From: an uncultured Oscillospiraceae bacterium
GTDB taxonomy: Bacteria > Bacillota > Clostridia > Oscillospirales > Oscillospiraceae
Direction of reading: 5' to 3'
DNA length: 64,000 nt
NCBI GenBank assembly: GCA_947627715.1
Contig: CANQXK010000002.1
Span: forward strand, 124,001-188,000
Both the position numbers and the translations under genes were made by a program. The notes under the pieces were generated by a model. It saw nothing but the letters and a program-made list of their open reading frames with translations, did not search any database and was not told where the DNA came from. Shown here piece by piece: positions 11,728-20,390 of the stretch. The number at the start of each line of letters is the position of its first letter. Within the stretch, counting starts at the first letter, position 1.

Positions 11728-12285
11728 TCAGCCCTCTTTGGAGGCGGAGCGGTCCATCTGGCTCAGGACGGCGGAGACGCCGTCCACAACGCCCAGGACG
11801 ATGAGGGCGATGGCGGTGAAGGTCCAGAGCGTGTCCCGGACCCTGAAGGGGCTGGCGAACACGATGGCAGCGAGGATGAGGCTCAGCGCGGAGGCCACCG
11901 CCGTGGTCTGCCACATCCCCCGGCGGAGCCGGAGCATATCCACCGTCCACTGGAGCTTCACGATGCCGGTGAGCAGGGCCGCGACGCCGTAAAAGAGGGT
12001 GACGGGCATAAAGGAGTTCACGATCCAGTCCGCCTTGTACACCAGCAAAACGCCCAGGCACAGGGCCACCAGGCCGTGGATCAGCTGCTGGCTCATGGCG
12101 GCCTCCTCCGGGTCGGTGCGGAAGTAATTCACCGCCGAGAACGCCCCCAAGATGCAGAAGAGAATGCCCGCCGCCGTCACCACGAGCTTGGTGAAGCTCT
12201 CAGGCTCCGTGAGCAGGACGATCCCCACCGCCAGCTCGCAGGCGCACAGGATCAGCTTTCCGCTCATAGCTTTCAGTTTTCCCAT
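11728..12285 (-). CDS. DUF308 (HdeD-like) small membrane protein
   Basis: 185 residues with about six hydrophobic helices in three similar pairs (LILCACELAVGIVLL, LIHGLVALCLGVLLV, ASALSLILAAIVFAS), the DUF308 pattern. Function unknown; the family includes HdeD, linked to acid tolerance in enterobacteria, but that role should not be carried over. The start at 12285 is chosen because AAGGAGGAAAAACT precedes it; a longer in-frame extension of 29 residues has no ribosome site. Transcribed from its own promoter, back to back with the next gene. Confidence 0.72.
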   Translation of the reverse strand: MGKLKAMSGKLILCACELAVGIVLLTEPESFTKLVVTAAGILFCILGAFSAVNYFRTDPEEAAMSQQLIHGLVALCLGVLLVYKADWIVNSFMPVTLFYGVAALLTGIVKLQWTVDMLRLRRGMWQTTAVASALSLILAAIVFASPFRVRDTLWTFTAIALIVLGVVDGVSAVLSQMDRSASKEG

Positions 12286-12331
12286 AGTTTTTCCTCCTTG
12301 CAAGAGTTTTCTTTTTTCCTGTCCCATACCA

Positions 12332-12360
12332 ATCATATACCAGTTCCGCGGATATTTCAA
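12332..12360 (-). promoter_or_regulatory. Promoter of the DUF308 gene
   Basis: Minus strand: -35 TTGAAA (12355-12360), 17-bp spacer, -10 TATGAT (12332-12337). Confidence 0.7.
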
Positions 12361-12373
12361 GCGGCAATTCATA

Positions 12374-12402
12374 TTGACAATTTTCCTTTACCGATGTACA
12401 AT
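12374..12402 (+). promoter_or_regulatory. Promoter of the zinc-ribbon membrane protein gene
   Basis: -35 TTGACA (12374-12379), 17-bp spacer, -10 TACAAT (12397-12402). Its -35 is 13 bases from the -35 of the divergent DUF308 promoter, so both could share one regulator. Confidence 0.8.
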
Positions 12403-12455
12403 ATTGCCGTCATTTTCCGTGAGAAACGGACTATACATTGGATGGGGGGATCCTT

Positions 12456-13472
12456 TTGGACAAAGCGGAATTTAAAACGATGTGCGAGTCCCACGGACTC
12501 AGGATGGTGTCGGCGACTAAGGCCGCCGGCATGGAGCGGGGCTATCTCATCTCCGTCACCCTGGCGGGCAAAAAGAGCGTCTCCGTCAGCCTTCCCGTGC
12601 AGAAGGGCGACAGCAAGACCTACTCCAAGGAGCTGAAAGCGAAGCTCAAGGAGGCGTTCGGCAGGAACGTCAGCGCGGCGTGGGCGGAGGACAACTACGT
12701 GGTCCTGTACTTCGATACCGTCCGCATACCCGACGTCTACTGTCAGGGCGTCACCGCCGCCCTGGATATTCTGAAAAACCTGGGCTTCACCGTGCCCGAC
12801 CGCTGCAGCGTCTGCGGCCAGTCCGGCTGCGACCGCGCCGTCCCCAAGGGGGCCGCCTATGCGCCCGTCCACCGCTCCTGCCTTGAGAAGGCCGTGACCG
12901 GCGCCAAGGTGAAGGCGGAGCAGAACACGCAGCACGGCAGCTACCTTCTGGGCATCGTAGGCGCGTTTCTCGGAGCCGTGGTGGGCGTCCTGCCCTCCGC
13001 CCTGACCATCCTGCTGGTGGAGCGGATCTACGTCCTCCTCTTCATGCTCATCCCCATCTGCTCCTACGCCGGGTACAGGCTGTGCAAGGGCCGGATGAAC
13101 TACACGGCTCTTGTGGTGACCATCCTGTTCTCCGCCCTGGGGGTGTACATCCTCAACTTCGGCGTCCAGCTCTACTACATCGCCAGGGAGTACTCCCTGG
13201 CCCCCGGCATCGCCCTCAGCCTCCTGCCGGCCATGGTGCGCGACCCGGACGTGTGGCTTGAGGTCTCCAAGGACGCGGACTTCATCAAGTGCGCCGTCTT
13301 TGCGCTGATCGGCATCGCCCTGGCTTGGGGGCAGATCTCCCGGACCTCGAAGAGCGACATCAAAGACGCCTCCGCCGTGGCGGAAAGCGCCATCCCCTAT
13401 GGCGACCCGATCATGCGCGACCTCTCCTCCGAAACCGCCCAGGACCCCTCCGGCGGGGAGGACGCCCAATAA
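12456..13472 (+). CDS. Membrane protein with a four-cysteine zinc-ribbon-like segment, function unknown
   Basis: 338 residues from a TTG start at 12456, chosen because GGGGGGAT lies six bases upstream; the in-frame ATG at 12438 has no ribosome site. Residues 1-110 form a soluble domain rich in Lys. Next comes a likely metal knuckle, CSVCGQSGC with a following HRSC. From about residue 160 there are four to five hydrophobic helices, then a charged tail. I do not recognise the family beyond resemblance to hypothetical proteins of related gut clostridia. Followed 34 bases later by the antiporter gene, so probably cotranscribed with it. Confidence 0.6.
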   Translation: MDKAEFKTMCESHGLRMVSATKAAGMERGYLISVTLAGKKSVSVSLPVQKGDSKTYSKELKAKLKEAFGRNVSAAWAEDNYVVLYFDTVRIPDVYCQGVTAALDILKNLGFTVPDRCSVCGQSGCDRAVPKGAAYAPVHRSCLEKAVTGAKVKAEQNTQHGSYLLGIVGAFLGAVVGVLPSALTILLVERIYVLLFMLIPICSYAGYRLCKGRMNYTALVVTILFSALGVYILNFGVQLYYIAREYSLAPGIALSLLPAMVRDPDVWLEVSKDADFIKCAVFALIGIALAWGQISRTSKSDIKDASAVAESAIPYGDPIMRDLSSETAQDPSGGEDAQ

Positions 13473-13506
13473 CCCAACCCTGCGTACACGTTTGGAGGAA
13501 TCTTAA

Positions 13507-14487
13507 ATGTTGAAAGCTGTTCTCCTGTTCGCCCTGGGCCTTGTGGCCCTTATCAAGGGCGGCGACTGGTTTGTTGACGGCGCCACCGGCATCGCCCGGC
13601 GCTTCCATCTGCCGGAGCTTCTCATCGGCGCCACCGTTGTCTCCATCGGCACCACCCTGCCGGAGGTGATGGTCTCCGCCACCGCAGCCCTGGAGGGGTC
13701 AAGCTCCATCGCCTACGGGAACGCCATCGGCTCGGTCATCTGCAACACCTCCCTCATCGCCGCCATCACCGTGGCCGTCAAGCCCGGAAAGGTGGACCGA
13801 AAGGCCCTGCGCACGCCTGTGTTCTTCTTCTTCCTGGCCTCCGTCTTTTACGCGGCGGTGGCCTACACCACGGGCTTCTTCTCCCGCGCTGTCGGCGTCA
13901 TCCTGCTGGCGGGCTTTGTGGTCTACATGGTGGTCACCGTCCTCCAGATGAAGGGTTCCCCCGCCGCCTCCGAGGCCGGGGACGACTCCGGCGAGAAGGA
14001 GCGGCCCGTGTGGCTGAACCTGGTGATGCTGGTGGTGGGCGCGGCGCTCATCGCCATCGGCGCAAGGCTCCTCGTGGACAACGGCACCCTCATCGCCCGC
14101 GCCCTGGGCGTGCCTGAGACGGTGATCGCCCTCACCTTTGTGGCCCTGGGCACCTCCCTGCCGGAGCTGGTCACCGCCATCACCTCCCTTGCGAAGGGCC
14201 ACGGGGCGCTCTCCCTGGGCAACGTCATCGGCGCGAACCTCTTCAACCTGGTGCTGGTCTCCGGCATGGCCATCACCGTGACCCCCTTCCAGATCCCGGA
14301 GGGCGTCCAGCTTATGGGCCACAACGCCAGCCTCGTCATGGACATCCCCGTGATGTTCATAGTCATGCTGCTGCTGACCGTCCCGGCGCTCATCAAGGGC
14401 AAGCTCTCCCGCTGGCAGGGCGTCACCCTCCTTGCCATCTACGCCGCCTTCTGCGGCCTCCAGTTCGTGATCCCCATGCTGGGGTAA
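13507..14487 (+). CDS. Calcium/sodium antiporter, CaCA/YrbG family
   Basis: 326 residues, ten or so hydrophobic helices in two inverted halves. Each half carries the alpha-repeat signature: GATVVSIGTTLPEVMVS near residue 40 and TFVALGTSLPELVTAI near 215, with the acidic residues that bind the cation, plus GNAIGSVICN and GNVIGANLFN. The family exchanges Ca for Na or H across the cytoplasmic membrane. TTGGAGGAAT precedes the ATG. A bidirectional terminator follows. Confidence 0.9.
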   Translation: MLKAVLLFALGLVALIKGGDWFVDGATGIARRFHLPELLIGATVVSIGTTLPEVMVSATAALEGSSSIAYGNAIGSVICNTSLIAAITVAVKPGKVDRKALRTPVFFFFLASVFYAAVAYTTGFFSRAVGVILLAGFVVYMVVTVLQMKGSPAASEAGDDSGEKERPVWLNLVMLVVGAALIAIGARLLVDNGTLIARALGVPETVIALTFVALGTSLPELVTAITSLAKGHGALSLGNVIGANLFNLVLVSGMAITVTPFQIPEGVQLMGHNASLVMDIPVMFIVMLLLTVPALIKGKLSRWQGVTLLAIYAAFCGLQFVIPMLG

Positions 14488-14502
14488 GATCCCGTTTACG
14501 CG

Positions 14503-14538
14503 AAAAGCCGGTGCGGCATTTGCCGCACCGGCTTTTTT
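14503..14538 (+). terminator. Bidirectional terminator between antiporter and GH32 genes
   Basis: AAAAGCCGGTGCGGCA pairs with TGCCGCACCGGCTTTT around a TT loop, with six T after the stem on the plus strand and four A before it. It serves both convergent genes. Confidence 0.9.
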
Positions 14539-14556
14539 CAGGTCTTTTAGTTTATT

Positions 14557-16917
14557 TCAGTCGAAGATGGACCCCATTCGCGCCACGTAAAGCTCCTCCA
14601 CCGTGACCTTGCCGGAGGCAAACAGGTCGATGCCGTGGGAGTCCGGCTCGTCGGTATAGGCGCGGATGCTGACGGACTTGTAGTCGTTGAAGAAGCCCTC
14701 CACCAGGGAGCGGTCGATGTAGATCTCCATGGTGAGCTTGCCGTCCTCATTGGGCAGCGCCCCGGAGACGGTGCTGGCCTTGCACCCCTCGCCCTTATTC
14801 TCGGTGTGGCCGGAGATGGTCTCCTTCCCCACGTCGTAGGTGAAGGTGGTGCAGTCCCACTTGCCGCCCTGCTTCATGTTGATGCCGAACTCCTGCGCCC
14901 CCGTCAAATCGGCGGTGAGCCGGATGTAGAGCATATCCTCGTCAACGCCCGCCAGGGCGGCGTTGGCATCCTCAAGGCTCACGCCCTTCAAGTCCACAAG
15001 AGTCTCCTCCTCCAGCTCGTGGAGCGTGTCGATGGGGGCCATCATTAGGTCGCTGCCGTCGTCGGCAAGCCAGATCCTTCTGGCCAGCCCCACGGTGTGC
15101 GCCCAGCCGGACGCCCCCTGCTCCCCCGCGCCCCGCTGATCCTGCATGATGGAGAACATATAGATGTCCCCGCTCACCGGGTCCACAAGGCAGCTGGGCC
15201 CCGTAAACACGTTGGCCCCGTAGTCCAAAAGGTGCGGGTCCCCCTCAAAGGCCGGGTCGGGGGTGAATTTGCCGCTCTCCGGGTCAAAGTCCCCCAGCCA
15301 GTAGTAGACCTTGTTGTCGGCGCTGGAGGCGGGGGCGGGAGAGACGGAGAGGAAGTACTTGGTGACCGTCCCGGCCTCGTTGGAGACAGGCAGGAGGATG
15401 GGCAGCTCCCAGGAGGTCCCGTAGAGGGAGGACTGGTTGGGCATCTCGTAGACAGGCCCCCTGTAGACCCAGTTCTGCTCCACGGCCCCGTCCTCCTTCA
15501 GCTCCAGCGTATCGGAGGTATAGAGGAGCGCGGACCCGCCGTTGGTGGCAGCGGAGCCGGAGCAGATGAGCATATACCAGCTGTCGCCCTCCTTCCAGAC
15601 GGAGGGGTCCCGGAACTCTCCGGCGCGCCCCTGCCCCTGCTGCTGGATGACCGCCAGCTCGTCGCAGACCACCCAGTCGGTAAGCTCCGGGTCGCTGAGG
15701 TCGGCGGGGTACGCCACGCCGATGTTCTGATTGGAGATAAGCCCCGGAGTGTCCCGGAATGCGTCGTTTCCTGCGGTGAAGAAGAGGAGCGGCACGCCGT
15801 TTTTATCCAGCGCCGCGCCGCCGGACCACACCCCGTCGGGGACCACGGACCCCTCGGTGGGGGTGATGGCCTCGCGGATGGGCCTCCAGTTCACCATGTC
15901 CTCGCTGACCAGGTGTCCCCAGCAGATGTTGCGCCAGTAGGCCCCCGTCATGTTGGCTTGATAGAAGAGGTGGTACACGCCGTTATAGTAGACCGGCGCG
16001 TGAGGCTCGTTCATCCAGAACTGGTAAGGCCCGGCGTGGAACTGGGGGCGGGTGTAGTCGCCGGTGAGGATGTTCTGGAGCCAGATCTGGGAAAATTCGA
16101 TGTCGGGGACGGTGACGCTGTCGTAATACTCTTTGATCTCATCAGCGGAGAGGGCGGCGGACCAAATCTTCACCTCGTCCAGATACCCGCTGGCGCTGTT
16201 GACGCTGCCGGCCACCAGGTTCTCCACGGGGTTTTGGTTGCGGCCCACGGTGAGGCCCTTGTTCGAGGCCCCCTGGATGTCGCCGCCGGTGAAGCCGGAC
16301 CCCACCAGCTCCCCGTTTAAGTAGAGGCACATCTTCCCCGCGTCCTCGTCGTAGGTGGCGGTGACCAGGTTCCACTCGTATTTTTCAAGGTTGGCGTCCT
16401 CGGACCACAGGGACAGCCACTCGTAGCCCGTGCCCACCTGGAAGCTGAGCCGTCCGAACCGCTCATAGCCCAGGATGAAGCCCTTTTTGGCCTCCTTGTC
16501 AAACTGGCAGACGATGCCGGTCAGAGAGTCGGTGCCGTTCTCGGCGGCGTGGGGGTCGTCCCACTCGAACATCCGGGGGGCGATCCACGCCTGGACGGTG
16601 AGGGCCGGCCCCTCCACCGTGACGTCGTTGCGCTTGTAGCCGACGTAGGTGCTGGTGCCGTCTAAGAGGATGCACCCGCCGCTGACGCCCTCGCTCCTCC
16701 ACTGGGGTTCCTGGTCGTCCATATACGCGGCGTGGGCAAAGTTGTAGTTAAGCTCCGTATCCGGCAGCTTGCCGGAGGCGTCCTTGACGGTGACGCCCTG
16801 GCCCTCGTCAAAGGTCAGGTGCAAAAGCAGCTCCTTGCTGTGCCTGTCGCCTCCACAGGAGGCGAGGGTGAGCAGAAGGCAGAGAGTAAGCGCCAATAGG
16901 GCGATGATTTTCTTCAC
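14557..16917 (-). CDS. Extracellular GH32 lipoprotein with N-terminal LamG-like domain (fructan hydrolase)
   Basis: 786 residues. A lipoprotein signal ends at the lipobox LASC (Cys21). Residues about 30-265 look like a LamG/concanavalin-like beta-sandwich; the GH32 five-blade propeller starts near 300, and a beta-sandwich end domain closes the protein. Active-site blocks: WMNEPHAP (301-308) in place of the usual WMNDPNG, FRDP (435-438) and WELP with Glu504 as likely acid/base. The putative nucleophile is therefore Glu304, not Asp; fungal endo-inulinases also carry Glu here. Likely cuts inulin or levan at the cell surface. GTG start after AGGAAGGAG. Lies 97 bases after the binding lipoprotein gene, beyond a hairpin. 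Confidence 0.82.
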   Translation of the reverse strand: MKKIIALLALTLCLLLTLASCGGDRHSKELLLHLTFDEGQGVTVKDASGKLPDTELNYNFAHAAYMDDQEPQWRSEGVSGGCILLDGTSTYVGYKRNDVTVEGPALTVQAWIAPRMFEWDDPHAAENGTDSLTGIVCQFDKEAKKGFILGYERFGRLSFQVGTGYEWLSLWSEDANLEKYEWNLVTATYDEDAGKMCLYLNGELVGSGFTGGDIQGASNKGLTVGRNQNPVENLVAGSVNSASGYLDEVKIWSAALSADEIKEYYDSVTVPDIEFSQIWLQNILTGDYTRPQFHAGPYQFWMNEPHAPVYYNGVYHLFYQANMTGAYWRNICWGHLVSEDMVNWRPIREAITPTEGSVVPDGVWSGGAALDKNGVPLLFFTAGNDAFRDTPGLISNQNIGVAYPADLSDPELTDWVVCDELAVIQQQGQGRAGEFRDPSVWKEGDSWYMLICSGSAATNGGSALLYTSDTLELKEDGAVEQNWVYRGPVYEMPNQSSLYGTSWELPILLPVSNEAGTVTKYFLSVSPAPASSADNKVYYWLGDFDPESGKFTPDPAFEGDPHLLDYGANVFTGPSCLVDPVSGDIYMFSIMQDQRGAGEQGASGWAHTVGLARRIWLADDGSDLMMAPIDTLHELEEETLVDLKGVSLEDANAALAGVDEDMLYIRLTADLTGAQEFGINMKQGGKWDCTTFTYDVGKETISGHTENKGEGCKASTVSGALPNEDGKLTMEIYIDRSLVEGFFNDYKSVSIRAYTDEPDSHGIDLFASGKVTVEELYVARMGSIFD

Positions 16918-16954
16918 GTGAATACTCCTTCCTGCGGAAGCTTTTTTGAAAGCG

Positions 16955-16979
16955 GCCGGGAGCCTTGATGGCTCCCGGC
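16955..16979 (-). terminator. Hairpin between the binding lipoprotein and the GH32 gene
   Basis: A 10-bp stem GCCGGGAGCC / GGCTCCCGGC without a clean T-run. It could attenuate read-through so that the upstream binding lipoprotein is made in excess of the enzyme. Confidence 0.5.
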
Positions 16980-17014
16980 TGAGGGGGGAGGAAAAGAGGT
17001 GAGGTCCTCTTGGA

Positions 17015-19213
17015 TCAATCCAGGTTCACAGCCAGCTGCCAGGGGATCTGGATCTCGGCGGGCTGTTCGTCGGCGGTATGGCCGTCCATGACGGTGTCGG
17101 CCATGCTCGCGACGTCGGGGGCCGTCTCGTAATAGGTCACGACCTCGTCAAAGAACCCGTTGGCCCAGGGGGTGGTGACTTCCTCGTCGCAAAGGACGAT
17201 GTAGAGCTCCTCGCCGATATGGCCGGAGAGGTCCATGACGTAGGTGGCCATGTCGCCCCAGGCGCCGCCCTGTCCCACGTGGGGGAAGCCTGTGTCGTTG
17301 AAGCGGTTCTGCTTGTAATAGCCGATCTCGGTGCCGTCGGCCTTGTAGACGCGCACCGCCGAGGCGGAGCCGCCCATGCGCACGCTGATGAAGCCGGAGC
17401 CGGCCAGGGTGAAGTTGGTGGACCGAATCTGCCAGGTTCCGGCCTCCTCGATGCCGGTGTTGAAGCCGTCCAGATGGTAATTGCCCGCCTGGTTGTAGGG
17501 CATCTCCTCGCCCCAGTAGGTGGCGGCGCTGATGACGCCGGTGGGTTCGCCGTCCACGATGCTCCAGCCGTCGGTGAGGACCGTCCACCCGGCCAGGTTG
17601 CCGGACTCAAAGCCGCCGTTGGCCACGCTGTTGTGGTCGGCCATGGCGATGACGGTGAAGGAGGACTCCAGGCTCTTGTCCTCGTAGGACACGCCGTAGG
17701 TCACCTCGTAAGCGCCGGGGGCGCTCATGTCCACCGCGTCAAAGGGGCCGGCGATCTCGCTCCCGTCGGGGGCGGTCACCTTCGTCACGGCAATGCCGGA
17801 GACCGTCTCGCTGCCGAAGGAGGCAGCGGCATCAGAGAGGAACGCGGTGACATCCACAGCGCCGCAGTCCACCACCTGATTTTCCGCGTAGGCGGTGAAG
17901 GTCAGGGACTTGAGGGGCACGGGATAGGGGTAGTTCGCGTAATAGTTGCGCAGGGAGGTCAGGTCGTCGTAGGAGGCGGAGGTGTAGGTCTCGTTCTGGA
18001 TCTTCTCCATCTGCTCCACCTCCAGCTCCGCCACCTCTTCGGCGGTGAGGGAGACCCGGAAGTCGTCCACGTTGATGAAGGCAAAGCCGCCCTTGGAGCC
18101 GTCGTTGGCGTCCACCACCTTGAGGTAGACGACCTTCCCTATATACTGGCTGGCGTCCATGTACATCCGCAGGAGCGTCAGGGCCAGAGCCGGGTCGGAG
18201 AAGTAGGTGTTCTCCACCTTGATAAGCTCCTCGTCCGTCTCCCCGTCGCACAGGGCCACGTAGGAGCCGCCGTTGCCGGAACCCATCATGAAGGTGATGT
18301 AGCCGTCGCCGCCCAGGGTGAACTTCTGGGAACGGATAGCGCCGGTGAGGTTCTCGGCGGTAGCGCCGTTGTTGGAGCCGTCCAGATAGTAATCCCCGTC
18401 GCCGTAGACGGCCCTGTCATCCCAGTAGTACTGGCTTGTGGGCACCACGTTGGCCACCGTCAGCGCAGAGCCGTCCAGGAGCTTCCAGCCGGTGAGAATG
18501 CCGTTCTCCAGGTCGCACTCCTCGAAGCCGCCGTTTACGATGGTGGTGGCTGTCTCGTCCTCCTCGAAGGGCTTCTCGCCGTACTTTTCGATCTGCGCCT
18601 CGTACTCGGCCTCGGCGGCGGCCACCTCCGCGTCGTCCTCACAGACCTTGAAGGCGTCGAAGTTGAGATAGGCGTAATCGCTTCCGTCGTCGTTGTCGGT
18701 GATTTTTATGTAGATGTTCTTGCCCACGTACGCCGAGAGGTCCACGACCTTTGTGAGCAGGTGGTCCTTGATATACATACCGTCGCAGTCGGTGTTGCCC
18801 ACCTTGGCAAGGACGGTGTCGGAGCCGGATTCAATAAACTCCACATAGCACTTCTCGGGGTCCTTCCCCGCGCCCAGCTTGAAGGTGATGAACCCGTTCC
18901 CGCCCAGCTTGAAAACGTCGGAGGTCAGGGTCCCCCGCATCACGGGGTTGCCGCCCTTCGCGCCGGAGAAATAGTAGTCGCCGGACTTCTCCATGGGTAC
19001 GCCGTTCACCTTCTCATCGCTGACCACGCCCCGGAAATTGAAGGCCGCGTCCTCGCGCGTCCAGCCGGTCCACGCGCCGGCCGATACGTCCTCCAGGTCC
19101 CCGTTCACAATGTCTTCCGCCGCGCCTCCGGCCTTTTCGCCGCAGGCGGCGAGAGCCAGGACCATGGCCAGCGCAAGAGCGAGAGCCAGGAGCTTTTTCA
19201 GTTTCATTTTCAT
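17015..19213 (-). CDS. Secreted lipoprotein with three carbohydrate-binding-like modules, no catalytic domain
   Basis: 732 residues. Lipobox LAAC at Cys24. Three diverged copies of a jelly-roll-like module are visible, each opening with NGDLE/NGGFE...GW and carrying an F-L-G-G-x-G-F/Y-I-T/S-F/V core: about 36-212, 243-408 and 533-705. A helical linker (EEVAELEVEQMEK) and an Ig-like stretch lie between modules 2 and 3. Modules of this kind occur appended to GH32 enzymes in Firmicutes; here they stand alone. A role in holding fructan at the surface for the neighbouring GH32 is inferred from context. It has its own consensus promoter and operator-like site. The exact CBM family is not assigned. 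Confidence 0.68.
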   Translation of the reverse strand: MKMKLKKLLALALALAMVLALAACGEKAGGAAEDIVNGDLEDVSAGAWTGWTREDAAFNFRGVVSDEKVNGVPMEKSGDYYFSGAKGGNPVMRGTLTSDVFKLGGNGFITFKLGAGKDPEKCYVEFIESGSDTVLAKVGNTDCDGMYIKDHLLTKVVDLSAYVGKNIYIKITDNDDGSDYAYLNFDAFKVCEDDAEVAAAEAEYEAQIEKYGEKPFEEDETATTIVNGGFEECDLENGILTGWKLLDGSALTVANVVPTSQYYWDDRAVYGDGDYYLDGSNNGATAENLTGAIRSQKFTLGGDGYITFMMGSGNGGSYVALCDGETDEELIKVENTYFSDPALALTLLRMYMDASQYIGKVVYLKVVDANDGSKGGFAFINVDDFRVSLTAEEVAELEVEQMEKIQNETYTSASYDDLTSLRNYYANYPYPVPLKSLTFTAYAENQVVDCGAVDVTAFLSDAAASFGSETVSGIAVTKVTAPDGSEIAGPFDAVDMSAPGAYEVTYGVSYEDKSLESSFTVIAMADHNSVANGGFESGNLAGWTVLTDGWSIVDGEPTGVISAATYWGEEMPYNQAGNYHLDGFNTGIEEAGTWQIRSTNFTLAGSGFISVRMGGSASAVRVYKADGTEIGYYKQNRFNDTGFPHVGQGGAWGDMATYVMDLSGHIGEELYIVLCDEEVTTPWANGFFDEVVTYYETAPDVASMADTVMDGHTADEQPAEIQIPWQLAVNLD

Positions 19214-19274
19214 GTCAGTCCCTCTTGATCTAAGATTTCAGTCGGGCTTGGCAGGCCCGGCCGGCGGGGATAAT

Positions 19275-19298
19275 GTCCATAAAATAACGTTTCACGTC
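19275..19298 (-). promoter_or_regulatory. Putative LacI-family operator in front of the binding lipoprotein
   Basis: A 24-bp stretch containing GTGAAACGTTAT (minus strand) starts 13 bases after the -10 box. It differs at one base from 23727-23750, which sits at the same place in front of the permease genes. Position and conservation fit repression by the adjacent LacI protein. Confidence 0.72.
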
Positions 19299-19311
19299 TA
19301 AGAACGATTGA

Positions 19312-19340
19312 ATTATACTTCACCCCAGGAGGTTTGTCAA
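19312..19340 (-). promoter_or_regulatory. Perfect-consensus promoter of the binding lipoprotein gene
   Basis: Minus strand: -35 TTGACA (19335-19340), 17-bp spacer, -10 TATAAT (19312-19317). Upstream, CACGGCATA (19377-19385) and TATGCCGTG (19408-19416) form a 9-bp inverted repeat with a 22-base loop, and the second arm runs into another GTGAAACGATTA half site. A promoter this strong needs tight control, which fits the operator just downstream. Confidence 0.9.
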
Positions 19341-19448
19341 TAAACATTTTCATTTCCTGCGAAACATCTAAAAAATCACGGCATAATTTATGCAATATGC
19401 ACTAAACTATGCCGTGAAACGATTATAAGATACTGTCGGAAAGGCCCG

Positions 19449-20390
19449 TCACACCTCCAGCTCCTCCAGGCGGGGCATGGCGGGGATGGCCCCGTGGCGG
19501 GAGGTGGTGGCGGAGGCGGCGCGGTTGGCGAAGGCCACCGTCCGCTCCAGCTCCGGGACGGTCAGGCTGTCCAGGGAGGGGAGCTTTGCCAGGCGCGAGA
19601 GGGCCGCGCCGAAAAAGGTGTCCCCCGCGCCGTTGGTGTCCGCCACCCGGCAGGGGACGCCGGGGACCGTCCCGGTGCGTCCGCCGAAGCGGTAGAACGC
19701 CCCCCTGGGGCCGAGGGTGACCAGGATGAGCCGGATGCCGTATGTACGTTCAAGCTCCGCGCTCCCGCTTTCAAGGTCCGCCGTCCCCGTGAGGAGGGGA
19801 AGCTCCTCGTCGGAGGCCTTCAGCACGTCCACCAGGGGCAGGGGCCTGCGCATCTGCTCCACGGCCGCGCTCTCGCTGCTCCAAAGGGAGGCGCGGTAGT
19901 TGGGGTCGTAGCTGATGAAAGCCCCCAGCTCCCTGGCCCTGGAGGCGGCGTGAAGCGTAGCGCCCCGCGCAGGCTCGGCGGTAAGGCTGACGCTCCCAAA
20001 GTGGAGGAAGCGGGTGTTCCGAAGCTGTTCCTCGCCGATCTCCTCCGCCCGAAGATTCACGTCGGCGCTGGGGTCGCGGTAGAAGCTGAAGCTGCGCTCC
20101 CCCGTCTTATCCACGCTCACCACGGCCAGGGTGGTGTGCTGGACGGGGTCCGTCACAAGGCCGGAGACGTCCACGCCGTTTTCCCTCAGGGTGGCCCTCA
20201 AAAGCTCCCCGAAGCTGTCCCGCCCCACCTTGCCGATGAAGGCCGTCCTGGCCCCCAGCCGAGAGGCCGCCACCGCCAGGTTGGCGGGAGCGCCGCCGGG
20301 GTTCGCGTCAAATTGGGGGATCCCCTGCCCGTTTACGCCGCTCTGGGTGAGGTCGATCAGGATCTCCCCGACGGCAAGAATATCTGTCAT
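19449..20390 (-). CDS. PfkB-family carbohydrate kinase, probably fructokinase
   Basis: 313 residues, ribokinase fold. Seen: N-terminal GGAPANLAVAASRLGARTAF, the mid-protein SYDPNYRASLW block typical of fructokinases, and the C-terminal ATP/anion-hole signature DTNGAGDTFFGAAL with the catalytic Asp. It would phosphorylate fructose released by the cytosolic GH32 enzyme. Its ATG overlaps the stop of the preceding membrane-protein gene by four bases, so it is translated as the last gene of the lacI operon. Confidence 0.88.
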   Translation of the reverse strand: MTDILAVGEILIDLTQSGVNGQGIPQFDANPGGAPANLAVAASRLGARTAFIGKVGRDSFGELLRATLRENGVDVSGLVTDPVQHTTLAVVSVDKTGERSFSFYRDPSADVNLRAEEIGEEQLRNTRFLHFGSVSLTAEPARGATLHAASRARELGAFISYDPNYRASLWSSESAAVEQMRRPLPLVDVLKASDEELPLLTGTADLESGSAELERTYGIRLILVTLGPRGAFYRFGGRTGTVPGVPCRVADTNGAGDTFFGAALSRLAKLPSLDSLTVPELERTVAFANRAASATTSRHGAIPAMPRLEELEV

